From Streptococcus sp. F0442 (GTDB lineage Bacteria > Bacillota > Bacilli > Lactobacillales > Streptococcaceae), in assembly GCF_000314795.2 (NCBI RefSeq), contig NZ_KB373314.1:926418-990417 (forward strand): 64,000 bases of DNA, read 5' to 3'. This document shows positions 1-8,200 of the stretch, in pieces. How positions within the stretch are numbered: the stretch's first letter is position 1; every line of letters begins with the position of its first letter. The notes under the pieces were generated by a model. The model saw only the letters and a program-made list of their open reading frames with translations, was not told the DNA's origin and made no database searches. The position numbers were made by a program, and so were the translations under genes.

Positions 1-554
1 TTTAAAAAGAAATCTCTTGCTAGATAGCGTGTCATCCAAATGGTATAGAGTTTGGAATTATTATAGGCCAATCCTGGATGATAGTTGTTCTCAAATCCAA
101 AGTCCAAATCCTTGACTTTGGCAAAATGATGCATATAGGAAGAGGTATTAATGACACGGCCATCAGTCGCTTTTTCTAACAAGGGGCTTAGCTCAGTTGT
201 TAATATATAGGGAACGAGAACGGATAACATAAATGTCAACTCGACATTTTCAGCACTCGCTTTTCGGTCTTTTCCTGCATACAGTCCCGCATTGTTAAAT
301 AAGACATCGATACGTTGAAAGTCTCGCTTAATTTCCTCTACAAATCGATAAACATCCTCTAATTTTGAAAAATCGGCCAAGTAACCAGACACTCTGCCTC
401 TCAAGGAAACTGCCCGAACCTCTTGAAGCACTAATTCCAGTTTTTGAGGATTGCGACCATGAAGAATGACCTGATGACCTTCACTGGCCAGTTTCTTTGC
501 CAAGTGCTTTCCAATGCCATCCGTAGCACCTGTTATTAGAATGGTTTTGACCAT
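1..554 (-). CDS. Short-chain dehydrogenase/reductase (SDR), C-terminus cut by window edge
   Basis: The gene starts at 554 (ATG preceded by GGAGG) and runs off the left edge, so about 184 residues are visible. It opens with the classical SDR nucleotide-binding motif TGATDGIG, then an NNAG motif, then an active-site serine region (INTSSY) and the catalytic YNNSK (YxxxK) pair. SDRs use NAD(P)H to reduce or oxidise small carbonyl/alcohol substrates; nothing here identifies the substrate. The order TGxxxGIG...NNAG...S...YxxxK is that of the retinol-dehydrogenase / WW-oxidoreductase-like branch. It is the last visible gene of a same-strand run (Rrf2 regulator, MDR oxidoreductase, alpha/beta hydrolase, SDR), with one base between it and the hydrolase stop. 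I therefore infer a joint redox or electrophile-stress operon under the Rrf2 protein. Confidence 0.88.
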   Translation of the reverse strand, partial: MVKTILITGATDGIGKHLAKKLASEGHQVILHGRNPQKLELVLQEVRAVSLRGRVSGYLADFSKLEDVYRFVEEIKRDFQRIDVLFNNAGLYAGKDRKASAENVELTFMLSVLVPYILTTELSPLLEKATDGRVINTSSYMHHFAKVKDLDFGFENNYHPGLAYNNSKLYTIWMTRYLARDFFL

Positions 555-555
555 A

Positions 556-1392
556 TTAGTCCTCCAAGAAAGCAATGAGTTCTTTTGAAAACTCCTCTGC
601 ATATTGGAAGATCGAACCGTGACCAGCATGTGGATAGATGATGAGTTTACTATCTTTTATTTTCTCATGCATATCATAAGAATTTTCCGTTGGAACCTGC
701 ATATCCTTGTCTCCGTTGACGATTAAGGTTGGTTGGGTGATTAATCTTAGGTCGTCTTGAGAATCTTTCCCCCAACGTTTAATAGCTTTGAGTTGAGTCA
801 AGAAACCAGGCACACTCATGTCTTTGTCCGCAAATTCCTTGGTTCGCATTCCCATTCGTCCGAGAACTTTCAAGGCTTCGATTTTTCCTTGTTCATCATG
901 TTTATAGAAGATATAGCGTTTAGGATCGATGCGCTCGAGTCCAGCTTTAAACATATAGTTAAAGGTTTTCCCTGTAACCTTATCGACCTCTTTTCCTCCT
1001 CGAGGTCCTGTTCCTGCCAAGATGAGACGGTTGACCAAATCAGGCTTGATTCGGACCATTTCTTGAGCAATCATGCCTCCCATAGAAAGACCAAGGAGAT
1101 TGATTTTATCGTAACCAAGGGCTTTTACAAAGGCAATTGTCTGCTCAGCCATTCCAGGAATGGTTGGCGCCACTTTGCCTTGACTGGCTCCCACACCAGG
1201 AAGGTCGACCACAATCACATGGTGTTTTTCAGCAATCAATTCCAAGAGTTTTGGATCCCAGTTGTCGAGGGTTGCTGCCAAATGGACTAGCATCAGAGGA
1301 GGTAGTTTTGATTTGCCTTTGCTGAGTTCGCGATAGGCAATTTGATTTCCTTGGACAGTGATGTATTGATTTTTAGTTGTAAGATATGACAT
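556..1392 (-). CDS. Alpha/beta-fold hydrolase
   Basis: 278-residue alpha/beta hydrolase. The visible triad is the nucleophile elbow GLSMGG (serine), the acid in LIVNGDKDMQVP and the late histidine in HAGHG; the oxyanion-side HLAAT motif lies near residue 35. The frame is open further upstream (to 1449), but I chose ATG at 1392 (MSYLTTK) because it has an AAGGA ribosome site and because the longer version would overlap the preceding gene. Substrate is unknown: the family includes haloperoxidase-like esterases and lactonases. It lies 13 bases after the oxidoreductase gene and one base before the SDR, so it is probably co-transcribed with both. Confidence 0.88.
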   Translation of the reverse strand: MSYLTTKNQYITVQGNQIAYRELSKGKSKLPPLMLVHLAATLDNWDPKLLELIAEKHHVIVVDLPGVGASQGKVAPTIPGMAEQTIAFVKALGYDKINLLGLSMGGMIAQEMVRIKPDLVNRLILAGTGPRGGKEVDKVTGKTFNYMFKAGLERIDPKRYIFYKHDEQGKIEALKVLGRMGMRTKEFADKDMSVPGFLTQLKAIKRWGKDSQDDLRLITQPTLIVNGDKDMQVPTENSYDMHEKIKDSKLIIYPHAGHGSIFQYAEEFSKELIAFLED

Positions 1393-1405
1393 TGTCTTTT
1401 CCTTT

Positions 1406-2410
1406 TTATTTCTTAAAGCTGAGGACTGTTTTTCCACGTGAGCGCCCATTAGCGACCTTGTCTAAGGCGCTATTCACCTCTTCAAATGGATAGACTGTAT
1501 CGATAGAGGGCTTGATTTCGAGTTTGCTAAAGAGGTCAGCTACCTCTTGTAATTGAGCACCATTGCTTTCTACAAAGATAAAATGGTAGTGAACGCCGTA
1601 TTTGTCAGCCATCTTATCAAATTTGCGACCGGCTAATCCAAGAATCATCTGTTTCCATTTTGGCAGGTTCATGCGTTTGGCAAAGTCACCATTTGGCATA
1701 GCACGGAGGGAAACAAGCTGACCACCTTTTTTCATGATAGACATTTGTTTTTCAGTCTCAGCGCCACCAAGGGTATCGAGGACATAATCAACCTGGCTAA
1801 CAGTTTTTGCATAATCCTCTGTTTTGTAATCGATAAAGCGGTCTGCTCCTAGCTTCAAAACTCGCTCAGCACTATCTCCAGCCCCATTGGTAATGACTGT
1901 CAAGCCCTTGGCCTTGGCAATTGGAATGGCCATTCCACCGACACCTCCAGTACCACCAGAGATAAAGATCGTCTTGCCAGCTTGAGCTCCCATGAGTTCT
2001 AAGGCTTGCATAATGGTTAAGGCAGTCAAAGGCACAGCAGCGGCTTCCTCGTCAGACAAATAGTCTGGAACCTTGGCTAGAGCCTGATTATCGACGGCTA
2101 CGTACTCTGCAAAGGCACCAATATGATCAAGTGGTAAACGTCCAAAAACTCGGTCTCCAACTTTGAGATTTTTGACTTGTCTACCGGTCTCTTCAATGAT
2201 ACCGACCACTTCATTTCCAGCAGTTTGTGGGAGTTTGTAAGGGACGATCATCTTGACTTCTCCTCGGGAAATCATATTATCCAGAGGATTAACACCAGCA
2301 GCGGTAACTTTGACCAAAACTTCTTTGTCTGTGATACTTGGTGTAGCGATTTCTGTGATGTTCAGTGTGATATTCTTTTTGTTGTATGATGTATGTTGTG
2401 CGGCTTTCAT
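1406..2410 (-). CDS. Zinc-independent MDR alcohol dehydrogenase / quinone oxidoreductase-like protein
   Basis: 334 residues, the usual length for the medium-chain dehydrogenase/reductase superfamily. The N-terminal GroES-like half carries AAGVNPLDNMISRG and GNEVVGIIEETG. The Rossmann half carries the glycine-rich GGTGGVGGMA at about residues 150-160. The cysteine/histidine ligands of zinc alcohol dehydrogenases are absent, which points to the NADPH:quinone oxidoreductase / enoyl reductase branch. Likely role: NAD(P)H-dependent reduction of quinones or reactive enones in the cytoplasm. It is the first enzyme gene after the Rrf2 regulator, and a perfect 8-5-8 inverted repeat lies 24 bases upstream of its start. 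That strongly suggests it is the direct target of the regulator. Confidence 0.88.
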   Translation of the reverse strand: MKAAQHTSYNKKNITLNITEIATPSITDKEVLVKVTAAGVNPLDNMISRGEVKMIVPYKLPQTAGNEVVGIIEETGRQVKNLKVGDRVFGRLPLDHIGAFAEYVAVDNQALAKVPDYLSDEEAAAVPLTALTIMQALELMGAQAGKTIFISGGTGGVGGMAIPIAKAKGLTVITNGAGDSAERVLKLGADRFIDYKTEDYAKTVSQVDYVLDTLGGAETEKQMSIMKKGGQLVSLRAMPNGDFAKRMNLPKWKQMILGLAGRKFDKMADKYGVHYHFIFVESNGAQLQEVADLFSKLEIKPSIDTVYPFEEVNSALDKVANGRSRGKTVLSFKK

Positions 2411-2433
2411 TGTCTTCTCTTTTCTATTTTTTG

Positions 2434-2454
2434 TTGTATCTGATTAAGATACAA
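2434..2454. promoter_or_regulatory. Operator: perfect inverted repeat before the oxidoreductase operon
   Basis: TTGTATCT, a five-base gap, then AGATACAA: a perfect 8-5-8 palindrome between the Rrf2 gene and the oxidoreductase gene. The same half-site recurs upstream of the Rrf2 gene itself (2939). I infer that it is the Rrf2-family binding site; the match between the two sites is seen directly. Confidence 0.75.
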
Positions 2455-2467
2455 GTTTAGTCTTTTT

Positions 2468-2494
2468 AAAACTGATCTGCATGCAAATCAGTTT
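2468..2494 (-). terminator. Hairpin overlapping the Rrf2 stop codon
   Basis: On the minus strand AAACTGAT pairs with ATCAGTTT around a TGCATGCA-containing loop, followed by TTTT and an A-run. It overlaps the regulator's stop codon. It is a weak terminator or attenuator that may separate the regulator from the enzyme genes. Confidence 0.5.
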
Positions 2495-2919
2495 CGTTTT
2501 TGTTTGGCTTCTTTATAAAGATTGTTAATGACTTCTTCTAAGGTTTGCTGGGCTAATTCCTTCTCAAGTTGAGCTTCAGCGCTAGTAAATAGTGGCGAAA
2601 CGGCAGCCTGGATATGTTTTCCAACGGGACAATCGGGATTGCTATTTTGGTGAACAGGAAATAAGCTGATGTGGCTGACTTCTTGTGTCGCAAAATAAAT
2701 GTTAAGTAAGTTCACTTCCTTTGGGGACTTACTGAGTTGATAGCCTGTTTTTCCTTGATGAGACTGGATTAGTCCAGCATTTTTCAATAAGGCAATCACC
2801 TTACGAATATAACTAGCGTTAGTCCCAACGCTCTCAGCCAGAGCTTGTGAACTTAGGTTTTCCTTACTCTCACTAATCATGGTTAGGATGTGCAAGGCTA
2901 CTGAAAATTTCGTATCCAT
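2488..2919 (-). CDS. Rrf2-family transcriptional regulator
   Basis: 143-residue winged-helix regulator. The N-terminus (MDTKFSVALHIL) and the helix-turn-helix segment SQALAESVGTNASYIRKVI are typical of the Rrf2/YwnA group. Only one cysteine is present (DCPVGKHI, about residue 88), so the three-cysteine iron-sulfur site of IscR/NsrR is absent. Sensing through a single thiol or a small ligand is more likely. The start at 2919 has an AAGGAG site; the frame is open upstream to 3018, but that extension has no ribosome site. The inverted-repeat half-site at 2939-2959 covers its own promoter region and a perfect copy precedes the enzyme genes, so I infer autoregulation plus control of the downstream redox operon. 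Confidence 0.88.
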   Translation of the reverse strand: MDTKFSVALHILTMISESKENLSSQALAESVGTNASYIRKVIALLKNAGLIQSHQGKTGYQLSKSPKEVNLLNIYFATQEVSHISLFPVHQNSNPDCPVGKHIQAAVSPLFTSAEAQLEKELAQQTLEEVINNLYKEAKQKRN

Positions 2920-2938
2920 ATAAACTCCTTTAGATGAC

Positions 2939-2959
2939 TTGTATCTGATGCAAGAACAA
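2939..2959. promoter_or_regulatory. Second, degenerate operator upstream of the Rrf2 gene
   Basis: TTGTATCT (identical to the half-site at 2434), a five-base gap, then AAGAACAA (5 of 8 bases match the perfect site). It lies 20 bases before the regulator's start, which is consistent with autoregulation. Confidence 0.6.
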
Positions 2960-3014
2960 GTATAACACAAATAAAAAGAAAAGCAAGACTTTTGCTTCAC
3001 TTTTTTTAAAACGA

Positions 3015-3953
3015 TCAAGCCATCAACACCATGAGTATCGGAATGACCACCATGGTAGCAAGGGTCGTCTCTGTCACCATGACCGCTGCGTAATCACTAT
3101 CAGCTCCGTAGAGTCTGGCAACGACCGGGGCATTGGTCATCACTGGCATAGCGGACTGGATGATAAAGACTTGCTTCATCAAGCTTGGAAGAGGGGCCCA
3201 GTAAACAATGGTCGCCATTAGGAGTGGAGCAACCACGAAGCGTCCTAGTAGAATGAGGAGCTGATCTTTTCCAAGCACCAACTGCTTCACGCCTACATGA
3301 GATACCGACAAACCGATGAAAATCATGGATAAGGGGGTTGTTAAATTGCCCAGATACTGCAAATCACTGGCTAGAAATGCAGGGAGCTTTATCTGCAGTA
3401 TCACCATGACTAGTCCCAAGATGAAGCCCATCAGAGGAGGTGAAAAGACTTTTTTCACACTCGTTTTGAGATCAAACTGAGCTTCTCCTTCGCCATCCCG
3501 CTGGATCAAGTAGGTCCCCAAAGTCCAGAAAAAGGTCGTATTACACATGTAATAGATCAAAACATAAGGAATACTAGCATCCCCGAAGAGGGCTTGGTTA
3601 ATGGGGAGCCCCACAAAAATCGTATTGGAGTTAAAGAACATGGAAATAAAGAGGCCACGGCGGTCCTGTCTCACTGCAAAGATCCTGGCTACTGCTGTCG
3701 CTATTCCAAGCAAAACGACCATAGACAGGGCAGGAAACCGCAATGCTGGCAACATTTTTAGGAGGTCAGCCGCTGTAAAACGCTGTGTAATGGTATAAAG
3801 CATATAGCAGGGCAGAGCGATTTGAGTAACTAATTTTGCGATCAAACCACGTGACTTGTCATCAAACCAGCCTTTTTCACCTATGACAAAGCCCACTAAT
3901 ATCATCCCCAGAATGACCAGAATCCCCGATATGCTCTTAAGAAAGATATCCAT
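3015..3953 (-). CDS. AEC-family transporter (auxin efflux carrier / malate permease type)
   Basis: 312 residues and highly hydrophobic, with about ten predicted membrane segments. It begins MDIFLKSISGILVILGMILVGFVIG, typical of AEC permeases, and has the central proline/asparagine-containing stretch FNSNTIFVGLPINQALFG. The C-terminal half repeats the fold (IIQSAMPVMTNAPVVARLYG). Family members export or import carboxylates such as malate, or amino-acid-like acids; the substrate cannot be told from sequence. The start has AAAGGAGAG. Upstream (3954-4056) there is only a TATACT-like -10 region and no other signal. The gene is monocistronic and sits between the pnuC terminator and the Rrf2 locus. 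Confidence 0.88.
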   Translation of the reverse strand: MDIFLKSISGILVILGMILVGFVIGEKGWFDDKSRGLIAKLVTQIALPCYMLYTITQRFTAADLLKMLPALRFPALSMVVLLGIATAVARIFAVRQDRRGLFISMFFNSNTIFVGLPINQALFGDASIPYVLIYYMCNTTFFWTLGTYLIQRDGEGEAQFDLKTSVKKVFSPPLMGFILGLVMVILQIKLPAFLASDLQYLGNLTTPLSMIFIGLSVSHVGVKQLVLGKDQLLILLGRFVVAPLLMATIVYWAPLPSLMKQVFIIQSAMPVMTNAPVVARLYGADSDYAAVMVTETTLATMVVIPILMVLMA

Positions 3954-4056
3954 GTTCTCTCCTTTTCTTTTTATAAATTTGAACTAGAAAACCCATTATT
4001 TTCAAGTCTCAAAAACTACTCTAGTATATCACAAATAGAGCTCGATTTTTCAAACA

Positions 4057-4078
4057 AAGAGGACCTCTCGGTCCTCTT
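4057..4078 (-). terminator. Hairpin downstream of pnuC
   Basis: Perfect 9-bp stem AAGAGGACC / GGTCCTCTT with a four-base loop, 22 bases after the pnuC stop. The following T-run (TTTGTTTG) is interrupted. Confidence 0.6.
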
Positions 4079-4100
4079 GATAAATTAATTCAAACGGTTA

Positions 4101-4892
4101 TTAAGCTTTCTTAGCTGCCTTGCTCCATTGGTACCAACCAACTAGACTGTTGATTAAGTAAATGAAGTATTTCCCTTGAATTTGAAGGCTCTCTCCCCAC
4201 CAAAGGTAGATAGAGAAAACGTTGGTCGCTGCCCAGAAAATCCACTGTTCACGGTAAACAGCTGTCATTAAGAGTTGGCCGACCCCATTTGTTGCATCCG
4301 TAATGGAATCCCGATACGGACGATTGGCCCCAATTGACTGATAAATAAGCCCGAAAACTAACCACCAAAGCACGCTAATAGATAGATACTTGGTCCATCC
4401 GACCTTATCTAATTTACGGGCAACAAATTCTTGTTGTTCATTTTTGAATTGAGCTTGATAAATCCATACCAAAAGGCCAATCGGCTGCATGACTGTGAAG
4501 TATAGGGTTGTCAAAACCTCACCATAAAAGCCTTTTTGTAGGGCCAATATCAGATAGATAATAGAATTGATCAAACCGAAGAGATAGTTACTAGCACGAC
4601 CTTCCGATACGAAGATCACACAGATAATCCCTGTTAAACTACAAATCATCCCTGTCCAATCTACTATGCGGTGCTCGTATATAAGCTCCAACCACAGTGG
4701 GAAACTCCCCAACACCAGGAGGTAGATCCAGGCTCCAAGACTTCTATGGGCAAAGAGGTCTTCCCAGATTGCTTTTAAGCTCCCAAGAAAGCCAAGCTTC
4801 TTCATCCCGGCAACCATCCTGTGATAACCACCTGACATCTCACCAAGAGTCAATTTGGCATTTGCGAGTTTCTTTTGGAAATAAGTATTCAT
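4101..4892 (-). CDS. pnuC: Nicotinamide riboside/mononucleotide transporter PnuC
   Basis: 263-residue membrane protein with the PnuC core: IICVIFVSEGRASNYLFGLI, the tryptophan/glutamine-rich segment PIGLLVWIYQ, and the C-terminal WWGESLQIQGKYFIYLINS. PnuC proteins take up nicotinamide riboside by facilitated diffusion driven by intracellular phosphorylation, feeding NAD synthesis. Compared with the core family, this one has an N-terminal extension of about 45 residues before the first membrane segment. The start (4892) is dictated by an AAAGGAG site that is itself part of the adjoining NAD+-II riboswitch candidate. It is monocistronic, with a consensus promoter about 150 bases upstream. Confidence 0.93.
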   Translation of the reverse strand: MNTYFQKKLANAKLTLGEMSGGYHRMVAGMKKLGFLGSLKAIWEDLFAHRSLGAWIYLLVLGSFPLWLELIYEHRIVDWTGMICSLTGIICVIFVSEGRASNYLFGLINSIIYLILALQKGFYGEVLTTLYFTVMQPIGLLVWIYQAQFKNEQQEFVARKLDKVGWTKYLSISVLWWLVFGLIYQSIGANRPYRDSITDATNGVGQLLMTAVYREQWIFWAATNVFSIYLWWGESLQIQGKYFIYLINSLVGWYQWSKAAKKA

Positions 4893-4897
4893 TTTTT

Positions 4898-4951
4898 CTC
4901 CTTTTGTTTTTAAAGAGCCGTGTCTGTTTAGACTTTCGGACGCAACGCTCT
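4898..4951 (-). promoter_or_regulatory. Candidate NAD+-II riboswitch (pnuC motif) controlling translation of pnuC
   Basis: Directly before the pnuC start the minus-strand RNA folds as an outer stem AGAGC/GCTCT. Inside it is a small hairpin (GTCT, four-base loop, AGAC). A free GTCC segment (GCGTCCGAAAG) can pair with the GGA of the Shine-Dalgarno (AAAACAAAAGGAG), making an H-type pseudoknot that buries the ribosome site. This architecture and position match what is known of the pnuC motif / NAD+-II riboswitch of streptococci. Ligand identity is inferred from the family; the fold is read from sequence. Confidence 0.78.
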
Positions 4952-5045
4952 ATAGATTTTTGTTTTAAACTGCCTCCCCTTTCACAGATCCCTTAGTCGA
5001 CATTAGGAACTATATTGAAAATGATTGTTCAACAGTTCACAACTA

Positions 5046-5073
5046 ATCATACGCCGATTTCATCAGATGTCAA
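5046..5073 (-). promoter_or_regulatory. Promoter of pnuC
   Basis: TTGACA, 16-base spacer, TATGAT on the minus strand, about 150 bases before pnuC, leaving a long leader that contains the riboswitch candidate. Of the 338-base gap 4893-5230, the rest (about 5074-5183) shows no further clear signal. Confidence 0.7.
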
Positions 5074-5183
5074 GAATTTTCTGATTTTTTCTTGAAAACG
5101 TTCGGAAAATGGATTTCAACTACTCCCCTAATCCTAATTGAAAGGGTTGTAACCCCCATCATCCGATCATTTAAGGCCAGAAG

Positions 5184-5213
5184 AACAAAAACAAACACCA
5201 TTTCTGGTGTTTG
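5184..5213 (-). terminator. Terminator of the Cna-B adhesin gene
   Basis: CAAACACCA pairs with TGGTGTTTG around a four-base loop, followed on the minus strand by TTTTTGTT. It lies 18 bases after the adhesin stop. Confidence 0.85.
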
Positions 5214-5230
5214 CTTCATTTTAGACTAGC

Positions 5231-8200
5231 TTATTTTTTCTTTTTCTTCAAAATATAAGCAGCGATACTTGCCAAAACAAAGGCTAAAACAAGGCTAATA
5301 ATGGAGATCGTCGTACCCGTATTTGGTAAGAATCCTAAGATTTTGCCTGGTTTCTTCGGCTCTGGTTGGCTTGGTTTTTTAGGTTCAGGTTGACCCGGTT
5401 TCTTTGGTTCAGATGAACTTGGCGGAGTTGGTTGTTTCGGATTTTCTTTTGGAACATGCTTGTTTGTAATCACCACATTTCCTTTACCATCCCCGTCATT
5501 ACGAGCTTCATAGCCCTTTGGAACACTGACTTCTCTCACTGTATAAGTGATTGTGTTTCCATTTGCTTTTTCATCCAAATCTGCAAAGGTATGGGTCCAC
5601 TTGTTTTCAGCTGATAATTCTATTTCTTGGCCAACTCTTTGATCATTGGCATAGAGCTGAACATGAATGTTCTTCGGACGAAGACCATCCTTGTCATTCT
5701 CATCATCCCACTTCTTGGTAACAGTGATGCTTGTCTTACCAGGTGCATGGGTGTTGGTGATGGTATAAGCAGCTTGATCGATCGCAGTTGTATATTCAGC
5801 TACTTTCTCTTCTTGAATTGTATAGACGATTTCTTTACCATCCTTGAATTTTGGAAGACCTGTGAAGTTCTCTTTCCAATCTGCCGCATTGGTGAGTTCT
5901 TTTTGGGCAACTTTTTCACCATTGGCTAGAAGATTTACCACGATACTTGCTGGGCGAAGACCATCTTGATTGTTTTGGTCATTCCAAATCTTGGTCACTG
6001 GAATATCGATCACCGCTGGCGTATGCGTATTGGTCAAGATCGTGTGAGCAGGATCAGAGGTATCAGCAGTTACTTGGTAGTCTTCAGGAACAGCCACTTC
6101 TTCCACACGGTAGCTAATGGCTTGGCCAGCTTTCTTTTCAGGCAACTTGCTGAAGGTGTGGGTCCACTTATTGTCCGCTGATAATTCAACTGGATCTCCT
6201 ACTTTTTCATCACCAGCATAGAGTTGAACCTGAATTGATTTTGGACGGAGGCCATCTTGGTCATTGGCATCATCCCACTTCTTAGTGACTTTCATCTCTG
6301 TAAGAGCTGGTTCATGCGTGTTGGACAAGACAACATTAGCCTTGTCCTTATCATTTACCGTCACCTTGTAACCATCTGGAACAGCTACTTCTTTAACCGT
6401 ATACCTAATGGCTTTTCCAGCAGCCTTGGCATCAAGGTTTTCAAACGCGCCTTTCCAATCATTCGCTGCAGAAAGTTCTAATACTTGGTCAGTAGGAACG
6501 CCATCTTTGTATAATTGAACTTGAATGCTGGCTGGGCGTAGACCATCTTGGTTATCAGCATCTTCCCACTTCTTGCTCACTTCTACCTTGGTCTTTTCTG
6601 GAGCGTGCGTATTGGTCACGACTACTTGGCCTGGATTCGTTGCTTCGACTGCTTGGGTGTAGCCTTCTGGGACATCGATTTCTTTGACGGTATAGTTGAT
6701 AACTTGGCCAGCTTTCTTCTCGTCTAGGTTTGAGAAGGTATGGGTCCATTTGTTATCTGCTGACAATTCAACAGCTTGACCAACTTTTTCATCCCCAGCA
6801 TACAATTGAACCTTAATCGTTTTTGGACGGAGGCCATCTTGGTTATTGGCATCTTCCCAGTTTTTGGTAACGGTGAGGCTTGTCTTACCAGGTTTGTAGC
6901 TATTGGTGATCGTTGTTCCATCAATCTTAGTGGTGTAATTATCCACCTTGTCTTCTGTCACTGTGTAGACAACTTTTTGGCCATCTTTGTAGACTGGTAG
7001 GTCTGTGAAAGTATGCGTCCATTCATTTCCTTGACCAGCAAGATCGATTGATTGCACTTCTTTTCCATTGGCTAAGAGGTGAACTTTGATAGTTGTAGGA
7101 CGAAGACCATCTTGATTATCGGCATCATCCCAGACTTTCTTGACGGTAACTGTCGTTGTCTCAGGAGTGCGTTTATTGGTGATGGTTGCTTTTCCATCAG
7201 TAAAGCTGGCTTCTTCTGTATCGGCCGTATAATGAGTCGGAACTTTCACTTCTTTGATAGTGTAGGTGATGAGCTTGCCATCACTGTCTTTATCTGGAAG
7301 GTTCGTAAAGTGAGCTTTCCAGTCTGTTGCAGCTGAGACCGTGACTGGTTTTCCTTGCGCTTTTCCATTCTTGTAGAGTTGGAATTCCACACTTTCTGGG
7401 CGAAGCCCTTCTTGGTTGTCTTGGTCATCCCAAACTTTTGAAGCTTCAAGATCAATATACTTGATATCTGCTTCATTCGCGATTTCTAAAGGAAGAGCTT
7501 TTGAGCCAACAGCTTTTCCATCCACCGTGACGTGGTAGATTTGCTTGTCTGCATCATAGGTCACAACCACTGCATGTTCTGTTTCATCCAACTTGTAATT
7601 TTCAGGTGCTTTGGTTTCTTTGAGCGTATAGTTTCCTTCTGTTAAGGTGTTAAAGGAAAGTTCTCCATTCTTATCAGAAGTTGCCGTCGCAACAACAGCT
7701 CCATTTGCATCTGTTAAGGTGAATGTAGCACCTTCAAGGACTTCCTTCGGATTGTCCTTATCCACTTTCTTGACTTGGAAAGCAGCTGAGAAGATTTGTG
7801 CGGATACGGTATTCGATTCACGGTTTCCTTCGTGGCCTTTGGCCTTGTAACCAAATTGGTTATGGGCTTGGACTACACCTGAACGACCACCGTTGTCTTC
7901 ATTATCTTTGGTGCGTTTTTGCATCAAGTCTTTGACGTCTTTGGTCAACTCCGTTGGATTAACAACTGGGACACCAAAGTTTGCTTCGCTACGTGCTGGG
8001 ATCGTCGTTCCTTTATCCGCCACAAACTTGATACCCGTCACTTGACTGTAATCTGCTACAGCTGTCGTCCAGATATCCTTATCTGCTGCCTGCTCCATAG
8101 TGTCACTTGTGACGCTAGAGTCTGTCGTGTAGTAGACTGTCCAGCCTTCAGGGGCAGATACAGGTCCACGGAGGCTAACCGTATATTCAGTCAAACGATT

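Noticed and set aside
757..1290. 177-codon plus-strand frame
   Set aside because: Lies wholly within the alpha/beta hydrolase gene on the other strand and has no ribosome site.
3004..3018. Rrf2 protein extended upstream to 3018
   Set aside because: The extra residues cover the operator and promoter region and are cysteine-rich nonsense compared with the family; ATG 2919 has AAGGAG.
5445..7465. Regularly spaced repeats as a possible CRISPR array
   Set aside because: Spacing is about 290 bp, the repeats are coding and diverged, and they correspond to Cna-B protein modules.
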